DNA of 64,000 nucleotides from JALZVT01 sp964634815 (GTDB lineage Bacteria > Pseudomonadota > Gammaproteobacteria > Pseudomonadales > Azotimanducaceae): NCBI GenBank assembly GCA_964634815.1, contig CAZWMD010000012.1:1-64000 (forward strand). The letters are read 5' to 3'. Shown one piece after another: positions 8,210-16,895 of this stretch. The position numbers were made by a program, and so were the translations under genes. Each line of letters opens with the position of its first letter. Positions within the stretch are counted from its first letter, which is position 1. The notes beneath the pieces are model-generated. The model did no database searches. It saw only the letters and a program-made list of their open reading frames with translations, and was not told the DNA's origin.

Positions 8210-9439
8210 GTGGGAATTTTTAGAGCGTTGGAGCAGTGTTCGGCGCTGTCAGCTGGGGTAGTTCTTCTAGTGAACATGTCTATTGATCGAATTCAGGTTA
8301 ACTCAGCGCTGGTGGTAGCCACCTTCGTCGCCGTGCTGCTCTTGAGCTCTCAGAGTGCGGCTAGCATGGTCACCTACCTGCTGTGTCTTGCCATGCTTGC
8401 GAGGGTTGCTGAATGGAATGATGTGTTCCGCTCCCCGATGATCTGGCCGATAGTCGCCTTGCTTGTGTACCTGCCGTTGAGTTCATTTTGGTCATCACCA
8501 TTTGAGTGGCGAGGGCTGATGTCACAATTAGTCAGAGCGATGCTCACTTTCACCTTTGTTGTTGCCCTTGCGGAGTGTCAATTACGGGGCAAGGTACAGG
8601 CTGGTCTCGGGCAGATTCTCGGTGGCAGTGGTGCATTGGTCGCTCTGCTTACGCTTATCTGGTTTCTGGTAGAACCCCCGGCGGATGGCCGTTTGCATGG
8701 CCTGGGGCAGTTGGAAACTCCTGTTGTCGCTGCCCTGGTGTTTGGTGCAACGGCCTTGTTTGTGGTTCATGGCATGTTCCAATCCGGTCGATGGGAAACC
8801 AGCGCATTTGGCATAGTCTGCCTGATACCGCTGTGCTTGGCTGTGGCGTTGTCAGATTCTCGAAATGCCTGGGTTTCGCTGGTATTTGGTGGGTCGGTTA
8901 TGGTGTTGGCTCACTTGGCACAAAATCGACGCCACTTTCTTCTTTGGTCTGTGGTGATTGGTGGCGTTTTACTGGGTGGCTTGTTTGCAGCCTCCAAGTT
9001 GGAGGGGTTGAGTAGCGATCTGTTTCCTCGTGGGGACAGTTACCGGCCATTGATTTGGGGCGAGATATTTAAGCAGGTGCAAGACGCTCCAGTCTTTGGC
9101 CTCGGCATACTGACAGATGATGACGTTGTGGCGGGGCCATACCGATTCGCCCATCCACACAATCTGTACTTGTCGGTACTCTTCCAGGGTGGGCTCTTCG
9201 GCTTGCTGCTGTTTCTTTGGTTGTTGCTTCGGACCTTGCGCGAGGTATGGATTAACTATAACCATCCAGATGCCAAACTTGCGCTTGGCACCCTGGCGTT
9301 AGCGCTACCATCTTATTTGCTTGATGGGCATGAGTTGCTCGATAAGGTGAGCGACACCTGGTTTTTAGTTTGGCTGCCAATAGCGTTGGCGCTGGGGCTA
9401 CGTTGGCACGCCGGGGTTCGCAATACTCGCCTGTCGTAG
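8210..9439 (+). CDS. O-antigen ligase-like membrane protein (Wzy_C family)
   Basis: About 409 residues with ten or more hydrophobic segments. A large periplasmic loop (residues about 265-320) contains RGDSYRPLIWGE and HPHNLYL, the pattern of the Wzy_C domain shared by WaaL ligases and Wzy polymerases. Beside an ABC-type exporter, a ligase that joins the finished glycan to lipid A-core is more likely than a polymerase. The listed start is GTG; an ATG at 8276 is an alternative and neither has a clear Shine-Dalgarno. Its last 42 nt overlap the end of the convergent glycosyltransferase gene. Confidence 0.82.
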   Translation: MGIFRALEQCSALSAGVVLLVNMSIDRIQVNSALVVATFVAVLLLSSQSAASMVTYLLCLAMLARVAEWNDVFRSPMIWPIVALLVYLPLSSFWSSPFEWRGLMSQLVRAMLTFTFVVALAECQLRGKVQAGLGQILGGSGALVALLTLIWFLVEPPADGRLHGLGQLETPVVAALVFGATALFVVHGMFQSGRWETSAFGIVCLIPLCLAVALSDSRNAWVSLVFGGSVMVLAHLAQNRRHFLLWSVVIGGVLLGGLFAASKLEGLSSDLFPRGDSYRPLIWGEIFKQVQDAPVFGLGILTDDDVVAGPYRFAHPHNLYLSVLFQGGLFGLLLFLWLLLRTLREVWINYNHPDAKLALGTLALALPSYLLDGHELLDKVSDTWFLVWLPIALALGLRWHAGVRNTRLS

Positions 9440-10555
9440 GGTTTTAAGAGTCTCGTTGGCGCAGGTTTGCCAGGAATATTGAGCTCCGGATATTTTTGCG
9501 TTTTCTGCTAAATCTGCGCGCAACTGATGATCAGTGAACATCATTCGCAGACCCCGGACTATGTCTGAAGTGCTTTCCGGATCGATATAGATAGCGCCAT
9601 TGCCAGCGACTTCCCGCATGGCCCCCCGATTGCTCGTAAGTACTGGAATGCCCATTTTTTGGGCTTCAACAATGGGCAACCCAAAACCCTCGTAGAGCGA
9701 AGGCAAGGCCAGGAAGGCTGCGTTGTTCACTAGCGTGGCTTTTTGCTCGGTTGTGGCCTGATGATGATAGTGCAGGATATCTTTGTTCTGCTCGATCAGC
9801 TCCAGGGTACCAGCGTTGTTCCAACCGCCGCCCGAGATGATTGCGAGCGAGAGCGGCTCGGCGGATTCGTCGTTTAATTGCTTGAATGCCTTTATCAGGC
9901 GTACCAGATTCTTCCGTGGTTCCATTGAGCCGATAAACACTGCGTAGGGGTTGGGAATACTGTCTTGTTGGCATTCCCCAGCTGTCAGATTACTCCCCAG
10001 TGCAATTGCCTGGCTCTTTGCTTCACAGCCAGGGTAGGTTTCGATAAGTTCCGAGCGAACTGCTCTGGATGTTGTGATAATGCGGTGTGCTCTGCGCAGG
10101 GCAGCTGGCGTGAATAAGGCCTCGTAGTAGCGCCCAAACCGGGACATCGTTTCGGGGTAGTTCTTGAATACCAGATCATGCAGCGTTACCACGGCAGGAA
10201 TGTTGCCAGGCAGACCAATGGGCAGTTGGTGTCGAGGTGACCAATAGACGTTGGCATTGTCTTTATGTGCCCAGCGCCCAAAGGTTAATTGGGCAAAAGC
10301 CACTCCAATCAACCTGCTGCTGATTGACCCTGTGCGCGCGGTGGTATTTTGCCAGTGCGATGGGAGCTCGATAGGAGCATCGCTGTATAACAGCCACTGT
10401 ACATCCGGGTCGCGGGGGGCAGTTAGCAGGTGGTCCAGCACCTGAAACAAATAGTGGCCAATGCCGTTGAATGATTGCGTCAGAGGACGGGCGTCGACGG
10501 CGACTCGCACGTCATGAGCCGCCGCTGGTGCGCTGTTCTGTTGCTGAGGTTGCAC
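9398..10555 (-). CDS. Family 4 glycosyltransferase
   Basis: A 385-residue GT-B enzyme. The C-terminal Rossmann half shows GSMEPRKNL (about 208-216) and PSLYEGFGLPIVEAQ (about 285-299), with the E(x7)E-type donor site of family 4 retaining transferases such as mannosyltransferases. The start is uncertain. The ATG at 10555 overlaps the upstream gene by 44 nt, while a GTG at 10510 lies just after that gene's stop and would directly precede the RVAVDARPL strand. With the nearby ManC, a GDP-mannose donor is plausible but not shown. Confidence 0.9.
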   Translation of the reverse strand: MQPQQQNSAPAAAHDVRVAVDARPLTQSFNGIGHYLFQVLDHLLTAPRDPDVQWLLYSDAPIELPSHWQNTTARTGSISSRLIGVAFAQLTFGRWAHKDNANVYWSPRHQLPIGLPGNIPAVVTLHDLVFKNYPETMSRFGRYYEALFTPAALRRAHRIITTSRAVRSELIETYPGCEAKSQAIALGSNLTAGECQQDSIPNPYAVFIGSMEPRKNLVRLIKAFKQLNDESAEPLSLAIISGGGWNNAGTLELIEQNKDILHYHHQATTEQKATLVNNAAFLALPSLYEGFGLPIVEAQKMGIPVLTSNRGAMREVAGNGAIYIDPESTSDIVRGLRMMFTDHQLRADLAENAKISGAQYSWQTCANETLKTLRQASIANPGVPT

Positions 10556-11726
10556 TTAAGGTGAGCGGTGGCAGGTGCACCTGAGGCAGCCCAATTGCGC
10601 CAGATGTTTCGCCTTTGACGTTCAGTATTTGACGATAGATCTGGGCATACCGTGCCCCCATTAGTTCGCCAGTGAACAGTCGCTCATATCTTTCACGGGC
10701 TCGTTTGCCGAACAGGCGGGCAATATCCGGGGCATCGTTCAGCCGGTCCATGGCCTCTCTTAGCTCCTGGGCTGACCCTGGAGTGACCACATAGCCTGTT
10801 TCGCCCTGTATATTGACGTGGGAAGTGCCCGAGCCGACTTCTGTTGAGATCAGCGGCCTTTCGTACATCGCGCCTTCCAGAAGTGTTACGCCAAATGCTT
10901 CCGAACGCAGGTAGGAAGGGAACACAACGCCCGTTGCTTTCTTAAAGAGCGCAACCTTGGTTTTTTCATCAACGTAACCTGCGAAGTTAACGTTTTTGAG
11001 ATTTGCTGAGCGCGCTTGATCCCTCAGCTCTGTCTCGGTTGGACCTGAGCCAACAATGACAACGTTGAAGTCAGCCCCGCGAATAGCGTCCAACAGAATG
11101 TGCAAACCTTTGTAGTAGCGAAGTACCCCCACAAACAGGAAGTAATTAGATCCGTAGGCAGCCTCGACAGATTCTTCAATGCTTGGATCCAGTGTTGGAT
11201 ATGAGGACTCGTTCAAACCGATTGGGACGATGTCAACCTTGTCACTGAATTTGCTCAGTGTATTGCTTGTGGCGAAGTAGTTGGGTGATGTGCAGATGAT
11301 TCGATCCATTGAGGAAAGAAAGCGATTCATTAGCGGTGTGTAGAGTGCGCCGAGCGCCCTTTGGCGGACGATATCAGAGTGATAAGTCACTACTGATGGC
11401 TTGTCTACTCGCGTTGCGAAGTGCAGGAAATCAGCAAAGGGCCAGGGAAAGTGGTAGTGAATCAGATCTGCCCACTCTACCTGTGCTTTGAACTTGCCAA
11501 GGGCACGAAGTGACATACTGCAGGAGGCAAGCTCGGCATCGAGCGATGCCCGGAAAACCTGCGCTTCCTCGCGGTTAATAACGGGGGTGTTGTGTTGCTT
11601 GCTAAGAGTGAAGACGCGGCTTTCGACACCATGATCTGCTGAATTAATGCAGATCTGTCGAATTACTTCTTCCAAACCACCCTGAGAATCCGGAAAGTAG
11701 GTCCGGTACACATGAAGTATGCGCAC
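10512..11726 (-). CDS. Family 4 glycosyltransferase
   Basis: A 404-residue GT-B enzyme starting MRILHVYRTYFPDSQGGLE, a glycine-rich N-terminal loop typical of family 4. The C-terminal donor-binding half contains FVGVLRYYKGLHILLDAI and PSYLRSEAFGVTLLEGA. The protein ends in a 40-residue low-complexity tail. It is the first gene of a two-gene minus-strand unit, divergent from manC across a 141-bp spacer that should hold both promoters. It probably extends the same surface glycan. Confidence 0.92.
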   Translation of the reverse strand: MRILHVYRTYFPDSQGGLEEVIRQICINSADHGVESRVFTLSKQHNTPVINREEAQVFRASLDAELASCSMSLRALGKFKAQVEWADLIHYHFPWPFADFLHFATRVDKPSVVTYHSDIVRQRALGALYTPLMNRFLSSMDRIICTSPNYFATSNTLSKFSDKVDIVPIGLNESSYPTLDPSIEESVEAAYGSNYFLFVGVLRYYKGLHILLDAIRGADFNVVIVGSGPTETELRDQARSANLKNVNFAGYVDEKTKVALFKKATGVVFPSYLRSEAFGVTLLEGAMYERPLISTEVGSGTSHVNIQGETGYVVTPGSAQELREAMDRLNDAPDIARLFGKRARERYERLFTGELMGARYAQIYRQILNVKGETSGAIGLPQVHLPPLTLSATSATEQRTSGGS

Positions 11727-11867
11727 AGTTTGGTTTACCTCAGGGTTTGATTTTCTTTACGATTGCGGAGGGACGAACCAGAGGAACTGTAGCAATGCCG
11801 CATACCCTTTACAACACGGCCCAAACGCACAGGGGCGCTCTTCGAATGATGGATCAAGGCTAGTTTA

Positions 11868-13301
11868 ATGACAAATATCGTGCCGGTTGTTTTGGCAGGT
11901 GGATCAGGTACACGGCTATGGCCGCTGTCGAGAAAGCTCTATCCCAAGCAGTTTCATACCCTGGTGGGCGAGCTCTCGTTACTCCAGGCTACCCTGACTC
12001 GATTGCAAGGAGTGACCTCTAGCGGGCCAATAGTAGTCACGGGAGACGATACGCGTTTTCTGGTTGCGGAGCAGTGCCGTGAGTGTGGTGTCGAATGGCA
12101 GAGCATTATTCTTGAGCCACAGGCACGCAACACGGCGCCAGCCATTGGACTGGCAGCTTTGGTGGCTCAGCAGAACGATCCGGATGCGATTCTTGTAGTG
12201 CTATCGTCTGATCATGTTATCCGGGATACCAATGCACTAGAGGATGCCGTATCTATCGCGGTAGACGCCGTTGGCGAGGGTGGTTTGCTGACTTTTGGTA
12301 TCACGCCTGAGTTTGCCAACACACAATTTGGCTACATCGAAGTGGGTGATTCTGTGTCTGACAGTGAGCCCGAGAGCAGGGTTTGCCGAGTCGCCGCGTT
12401 TCACGAGAAACCCGACCAGGAAACTGCCGAGCGCTTTTTGGCGGGTGGACGCCACGGTTGGAATAGCGGCATGTTTGTATTTCGCGCTGACAGTTACCTC
12501 AGCGAGTTGAAGCGATTTGAGCCCGAGATTTTTTCAGCCGCCAGCGCGGCCGTAGACGAAGGACAGTCTGATCTGGACTTCTTTCGGCCCTCGGCAACCT
12601 TTGCTGATGCCCCGGACGTCTCTATTGATTATGCGGTGATGGAAAAGACCGATAAAGCGCTGGTTCTACCGGTAGATATCGGCTGGAGCGATATTGGGTC
12701 CTGGTCAGCTCTGCGCGATATCATGGACAAAGATCAGCAGGGTAATGCGATCGTAGGTGATGTCCTCACTCACGACACAAAAAACTCGATGCTGTTTTCC
12801 CAGTCCCGGCTCATAGCCGCAGTTGGCGTTGAGAATGTTGTGGCCATTGAGACACCTGACGCTGTTCTGATTTCTTCGCGCGAACGTGCGAAAGACGTTG
12901 GGGAGCTGGTGAAACGCATGCGCGCCATGGATCGTGCCGAACCGGAAACCCACACCGAAGTCTATCGCCCCTGGGGCAGTTACGAAACGATTGAGCTTGC
13001 TGAGCGTTATCAGGTGAAACGCATCAGGGTGAAGCCAGGCGCTAGTCTGTCACTGCAAATGCATCATCATCGCGCCGAACACTGGGTGGTAGTTACCGGA
13101 ACCGCTATTGTCCAGCGCGATGAAGAAGAGATGATCTTGAGCGAGAACGAGAGCGTCTACATTCCGCTGGGTGCCAAGCATCGTCTCACTAACCCGGGCA
13201 AACTGCCTCTCGAGATGATCGAAGTCCAGGTCGGCAGCTATCTTGGTGAAGACGATATTGTGCGCTTTGAAGACATCTACGGCAGAACGCCCGCCAAGTA
13301 A
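11868..13301 (+). CDS. manC: Mannose-1-phosphate guanylyltransferase / mannose-6-phosphate isomerase
   Basis: A bifunctional 477-residue enzyme of the ManC/AlgA/CpsB type that makes GDP-mannose. The nucleotidyltransferase half opens with GGSGTRLWPLSRKLYPKQF (about 11-29), the GTP-binding signature. The C-terminal third is a cupin, with RPWGSYETIE and QMHHHRAEHWVVV as metal-binding isomerase motifs. It lies at the edge of the polysaccharide cluster and implies mannose, or a GDP-mannose derivative such as fucose or rhamnose, in the glycan. The gene ends 7 bp from the convergent glycyl-tRNA synthetase gene, with no visible terminator between. Confidence 0.96.
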   Translation: MTNIVPVVLAGGSGTRLWPLSRKLYPKQFHTLVGELSLLQATLTRLQGVTSSGPIVVTGDDTRFLVAEQCRECGVEWQSIILEPQARNTAPAIGLAALVAQQNDPDAILVVLSSDHVIRDTNALEDAVSIAVDAVGEGGLLTFGITPEFANTQFGYIEVGDSVSDSEPESRVCRVAAFHEKPDQETAERFLAGGRHGWNSGMFVFRADSYLSELKRFEPEIFSAASAAVDEGQSDLDFFRPSATFADAPDVSIDYAVMEKTDKALVLPVDIGWSDIGSWSALRDIMDKDQQGNAIVGDVLTHDTKNSMLFSQSRLIAAVGVENVVAIETPDAVLISSRERAKDVGELVKRMRAMDRAEPETHTEVYRPWGSYETIELAERYQVKRIRVKPGASLSLQMHHHRAEHWVVVTGTAIVQRDEEEMILSENESVYIPLGAKHRLTNPGKLPLEMIEVQVGSYLGEDDIVRFEDIYGRTPAK

Positions 13302-13308
13302 CTGTGGT

Positions 13309-14670
13309 CTAGCCTGCGATACGCTGACGTAATAGCGCTGGTAAATCTGCCACCGCTACCCGTTCCTGGGCCATGGTGTCACGGTCTCGCACGGTTACGG
13401 TGTCGTCTTCCTCGATGGTTTGAAAATCTACCGTGATACACAGGGGTGTACCCACCTCGTCATGACGCCGGTAAGCCTTGCCAATGTTGCCGGTGTTCTC
13501 AAATAGTACCCTTCCCAGGCCTTCTTTTTGCAGCGCATTTTTCACTGCCCGAGCCTTGTCGACGATGCCCTCGTGATTTCGCTTAAGCGGAATCACGGCC
13601 GCCTTGATAGGCGACAGATGCGCAGGCAGTGACAGAAGCGTTCGCGAGCCTTTCTCAAGTTCTTCGACCCGATAGGCTTCGTTCAGAACCGCGAGAACGC
13701 CCCGGTCCACGCCGGCTGAAGGTTCGATAACAAAAGGCACTACCCACTCTTTGGACTCAGTGTCCTGGATAGCCAGGCGTGAGTTGGCATCGTTGTTGGG
13801 TTTGACCGTCGCTGAAAGATTCAGGTCTGCTTGATTCTTGGTGTGTGAACCCAGGTCGTAGTCAGTTCTGTTTGCTATGCCCTCAAGTTCTTCGAGGCCG
13901 TGGGGGAAGTGATACATCAGATCGACGGTTGCTTTGGAGTAGTGGGCCAGATCATCGCCGGTAACGTTTAACAGTTCGATCTTGTCGCGACTCACACCCT
14001 GCTCAACCCACCAGTTGATGCGTGCCTCGACCCATTCCTTGTGCCACTGTTCGTCAGTGCCCGGGGGGACAAAGAATTCGAGCTCCATTTGCTCAAACTC
14101 GCGGACGCGGAAGATGAAGTTACGCGGTGTAATCTCGTTGCGATAGGCCTTGCCGATCTGGGCGATGCCAAAGGGTGGTCTGCGGGCGGTGGAATCGACC
14201 ACGTTCTTGAAGTTGGTAAATATGGATTGCGCCGTTTCAGGTCGCAGATAGGCAAAAGAAGAACCATCGTCTACCGGACCCATGGCGGTTTTGAACATCA
14301 GATTAAACGGTCTTGGGTCTGTCAGATTTTCCGATCCGCAGTTTGGACATTTTGCTGACTCCAGGTGATCTGCCCGGAACCGACCTTTGCAATCGCGACA
14401 GTCGACCAGGGGATCGCTGAAGGTGTCTTCGTGGCCTGAGTACTGGAGGACTCGAGGATTTGTAAGGATGGCGGCATCCAGCCCCTCGACATCGTCGCGC
14501 TCGTAGACCATGGCGCGCCACCAGGCGGCCTTCAGGTTGTTCTTGAGCTCAGCACCAAGCGGACCATAGTCGTAAACGCCCTGCAATCCGCCGTAGATAT
14601 CAGCGTTTTGAAAGATAAAGCCCCGACGCTTACACAGAGCGACGAGTTCATCCATGGTCTTGGCAGGCAT
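13309..14670 (-). CDS. glyS: Glycyl-tRNA synthetase, dimeric (alpha2) type
   Basis: A class II synthetase that charges tRNA-Gly. This is the single-chain homodimer form, about 453 residues, not the alpha2beta2 GlyQ/GlyS enzyme usual in gammaproteobacteria. Visible are a zinc-ribbon insertion (CRDC then CPNC), motif 2 with AYRNEITPRNFIFRVREFEQ, and a C-terminal anticodon-binding domain (SPIKAAVIPL onward). A TTG at 14685 is in frame, but the ATG at 14670 (MPAKTMDEL) fits known N-termini better. It is divergent from the SDR gene. Confidence 0.95.
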   Translation of the reverse strand: MPAKTMDELVALCKRRGFIFQNADIYGGLQGVYDYGPLGAELKNNLKAAWWRAMVYERDDVEGLDAAILTNPRVLQYSGHEDTFSDPLVDCRDCKGRFRADHLESAKCPNCGSENLTDPRPFNLMFKTAMGPVDDGSSFAYLRPETAQSIFTNFKNVVDSTARRPPFGIAQIGKAYRNEITPRNFIFRVREFEQMELEFFVPPGTDEQWHKEWVEARINWWVEQGVSRDKIELLNVTGDDLAHYSKATVDLMYHFPHGLEELEGIANRTDYDLGSHTKNQADLNLSATVKPNNDANSRLAIQDTESKEWVVPFVIEPSAGVDRGVLAVLNEAYRVEELEKGSRTLLSLPAHLSPIKAAVIPLKRNHEGIVDKARAVKNALQKEGLGRVLFENTGNIGKAYRRHDEVGTPLCITVDFQTIEEDDTVTVRDRDTMAQERVAVADLPALLRQRIAG

Positions 14671-14777
14671 ATCTGAGAGTCCCAAAGGTTTTTGAGGGTG
14701 GGCACTATACCGAAAGAATAGGCTGTGATCTCATTCGCTCCTGACTGATCTTGGTACAAGGTAGAGGGAGAAGAATA

Positions 14778-15557
14778 GTGGCGTCGCAATTGTTTGATAT
14801 GGCCGGCAAGAATGTACTTATTACTGGTTCGAGTAAGGGCATTGGGTTGGCTATTGCGCAAGAGATGGCTCGCGCCGGAGCTCAGGTGGTTATCTCCTCC
14901 CGGAAGGCTGAGGTCTGTGACAGGGTAGCGGCCGCTATCAATACCGAACTGGAAGGCAAACCCGGTGGGGCTGTGGCCATTCCGGCCCATATTGGTGACA
15001 AGGCGGCGCTTGAGTTGCTGGTTACCCAAACTTTGGAGCAGCTGGGGCCTATCGATGTACTGGTCTGCAACGCGGCGGTCAACCCGTTCTATGGCGCCTC
15101 TAAAGATATTCCGGACTCAGCCTTCCAGAAGGTGCTTAACATCAACATCCAGTCGAACCACTGGCTGTGCCATATGGTGCTGCCGGGAATGGTAGAGCGT
15201 GGTGACGGTGCCATTGTGGTTATCTCCTCCATTGGCGGTCTGAGAGGGAGCGTGGATTTGGGGGCTTATGCCATCTCCAAGGCAGCAGATGTTCAGTTAG
15301 TTCGCAATCTGGCTGCGGAATATGGACCGCACAACGTGCGGGTTAATGCGGTTTCTCCAGGACTGGTACGTACGGATTTCGCGCGGGCACTTTGGGAGAA
15401 CCCTGAAACGCTGAAAAAGCGCACAGAGAACGACCCATTGCGACGCATTGGTGAGCCGGAGGAGATTGCGGGTATTGTTGTGTATCTGGGCTCGAGGGCC
15501 GGGAATTTCACGACGGGGCAGAATTTTGTTATCGATGGTGGTGCCACTTCGTGCTGA
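14778..15557 (+). CDS. Short-chain dehydrogenase/reductase
   Basis: A classical SDR of about 259 residues. The dinucleotide-binding loop is TGSSKGIG, then CNAAVNPF, the catalytic Ser in ISSIGG and YAISK with the catalytic Tyr and Lys, ending in the usual GQNFVIDGG. The Arg/Lys after the first strand suggests NADP(H). I chose the GTG at 14778 because GGGAGAAG lies just upstream; a TTG at 14751 has nothing comparable. Overall resemblance is to DHRS4-like carbonyl reductases, but the substrate is unknown. It is followed closely by the DUF1499 gene. Confidence 0.92.
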   Translation: MASQLFDMAGKNVLITGSSKGIGLAIAQEMARAGAQVVISSRKAEVCDRVAAAINTELEGKPGGAVAIPAHIGDKAALELLVTQTLEQLGPIDVLVCNAAVNPFYGASKDIPDSAFQKVLNINIQSNHWLCHMVLPGMVERGDGAIVVISSIGGLRGSVDLGAYAISKAADVQLVRNLAAEYGPHNVRVNAVSPGLVRTDFARALWENPETLKKRTENDPLRRIGEPEEIAGIVVYLGSRAGNFTTGQNFVIDGGATSC

Positions 15558-15603
15558 TTGCACATGTGGCGTACACTGGAGTTTTTTCAGGGGAGTCTTC
15601 CAA

Positions 15604-16353
15604 ATGACTGAAGCAAGCAATGTTCCCGCCTTACCCCGCTGGTGGTCGCGCGCAATTCAGATCGGTGCCGTAATCGCTATTGTTATGTTGTTGCTTGGGC
15701 CGCTGGGCACCAAGTTTGGCATCTGGCCATTCACTATTGGCTTATTGATGATGGCTGGTGCGGCAATACTGGCTGCTGTGGGCTTCATAGGCGGTTTTTG
15801 GGGCTATATGGTTGCGCGCAGCAAAGGCTATGCAGCGGACAAACCGCTGTGTGGGATTGGGGCTTTGTTGAGTGCCGTTGTGTTGGGTGTGTTTGGTTCG
15901 CAGTACCTCGCCGCAACCTCTGTGCCCAGCATTCACAACATCTCGACAGATATAAATGACCCGCCTATATTTTCTGCCGTTCCAGCGCTTCGGGGTGAGG
16001 GCACCAACCCGCTTGATTACGACGCAACCAAACTGGGACCTCTGCAGAGCGAGGCCTATCCTGATCTGAAACCGATGGAAACCACTCTCGGACGATCTGA
16101 GGCACTGGAGCGTGCAGTAAGTGTTCTTGAAGACATGGGGCTTGAAATTGTTGCCGCTGATCCGCAGGGACGGATGGTGGAGGCGACCTTCACCAGTTTT
16201 TGGTTCGGATTTAAAGACGATCTGGTGGTGCGCATTCGACCCAATGGTTCCGGCAGTCTGCTGGACGTTCGCTCTGTATCGAGAGTTGGTCAGAGTGATC
16301 TTGGCGCGAACGCCAAACGAATTAGTGAATTTCTGGGGCGCTTTGCGTCTTAG
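15604..16353 (+). CDS. DUF1499 family membrane protein
   Basis: About 249 residues. Two or three hydrophobic segments occupy the first 110 residues. A C-terminal DUF1499 domain of unknown function follows, with the tail pattern MVEATFTSFWFGFKDDLVVR, then LLDVRSVSRVGQSDLG. The ATG at 15604 is preceded by CAGGGGAG with good spacing; the longer open frame upstream overlaps the SDR gene and is not the real start. It ends 12 bp from the convergent phosphoesterase gene. Confidence 0.9.
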   Translation: MTEASNVPALPRWWSRAIQIGAVIAIVMLLLGPLGTKFGIWPFTIGLLMMAGAAILAAVGFIGGFWGYMVARSKGYAADKPLCGIGALLSAVVLGVFGSQYLAATSVPSIHNISTDINDPPIFSAVPALRGEGTNPLDYDATKLGPLQSEAYPDLKPMETTLGRSEALERAVSVLEDMGLEIVAADPQGRMVEATFTSFWFGFKDDLVVRIRPNGSGSLLDVRSVSRVGQSDLGANAKRISEFLGRFAS

Positions 16354-16365
16354 AAGTTTTTCGCC

Positions 16366-16863
16366 CTAGAAGTTCAGGATCTCGGGCTCCAGGGTTTCGA
16401 GATCCACAATGCCAATGGCGTTATAGCCCTTCATGTGCCCCGCACACTCGCCGGGGTTGAAAATGAGCTGGGTTTTGTTGCCATATTCCCGACGCTCGAT
16501 TCTTTGCCGGTGAGTGTGTCCGTGCAGCACCAAATCTTGCTGGTCTGTGTGGACGCCTTCGAGTTCTAGCGGGTCATGCACTACCAAAATTGAACGGTTG
16601 TGCCATCTAAGCTCCAGAGGCGGATCTACGAACTCCATATTGTGGGCACTGATTGCCACACTGAGACTTGCGCGCTCTTCGTCGTTGTTGCCAAAGACAC
16701 CCTGCAGTGGCGCGCTCAAGCCTGCAAGCACGTCGAGAGTTTTGGCTTGCGAAATATCCCCGGTATGGATCACCCGCTGTACATCCGCCGCGTTGAACAG
16801 TTCAACAATACGGCGAACGTTCTTCAGGTTGTTGTGGGTATCGCTGACTACACCAATACGCAC
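16366..16863 (-). CDS. YfcE/MJ0936-type metallophosphoesterase
   Basis: A 165-residue calcineurin-like phosphodiesterase with the full set of metal-binding motifs: GVVSDTHNN (4-12), HTGDIS (about 35-40), FGNND (about 58-62) and LHGHTHRQ (about 113-120). Proteins of this size hydrolyse model phosphodiesters in vitro; the physiological substrate is usually unknown. It is last in a minus-strand run after the thiolase gene, 32 bp downstream. Confidence 0.92.
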   Translation of the reverse strand: MRIGVVSDTHNNLKNVRRIVELFNAADVQRVIHTGDISQAKTLDVLAGLSAPLQGVFGNNDEERASLSVAISAHNMEFVDPPLELRWHNRSILVVHDPLELEGVHTDQQDLVLHGHTHRQRIERREYGNKTQLIFNPGECAGHMKGYNAIGIVDLETLEPEILNF

Positions 16864-16895
16864 GGCGCTATCACTTCTTCTTTTTCAGGACGGCG

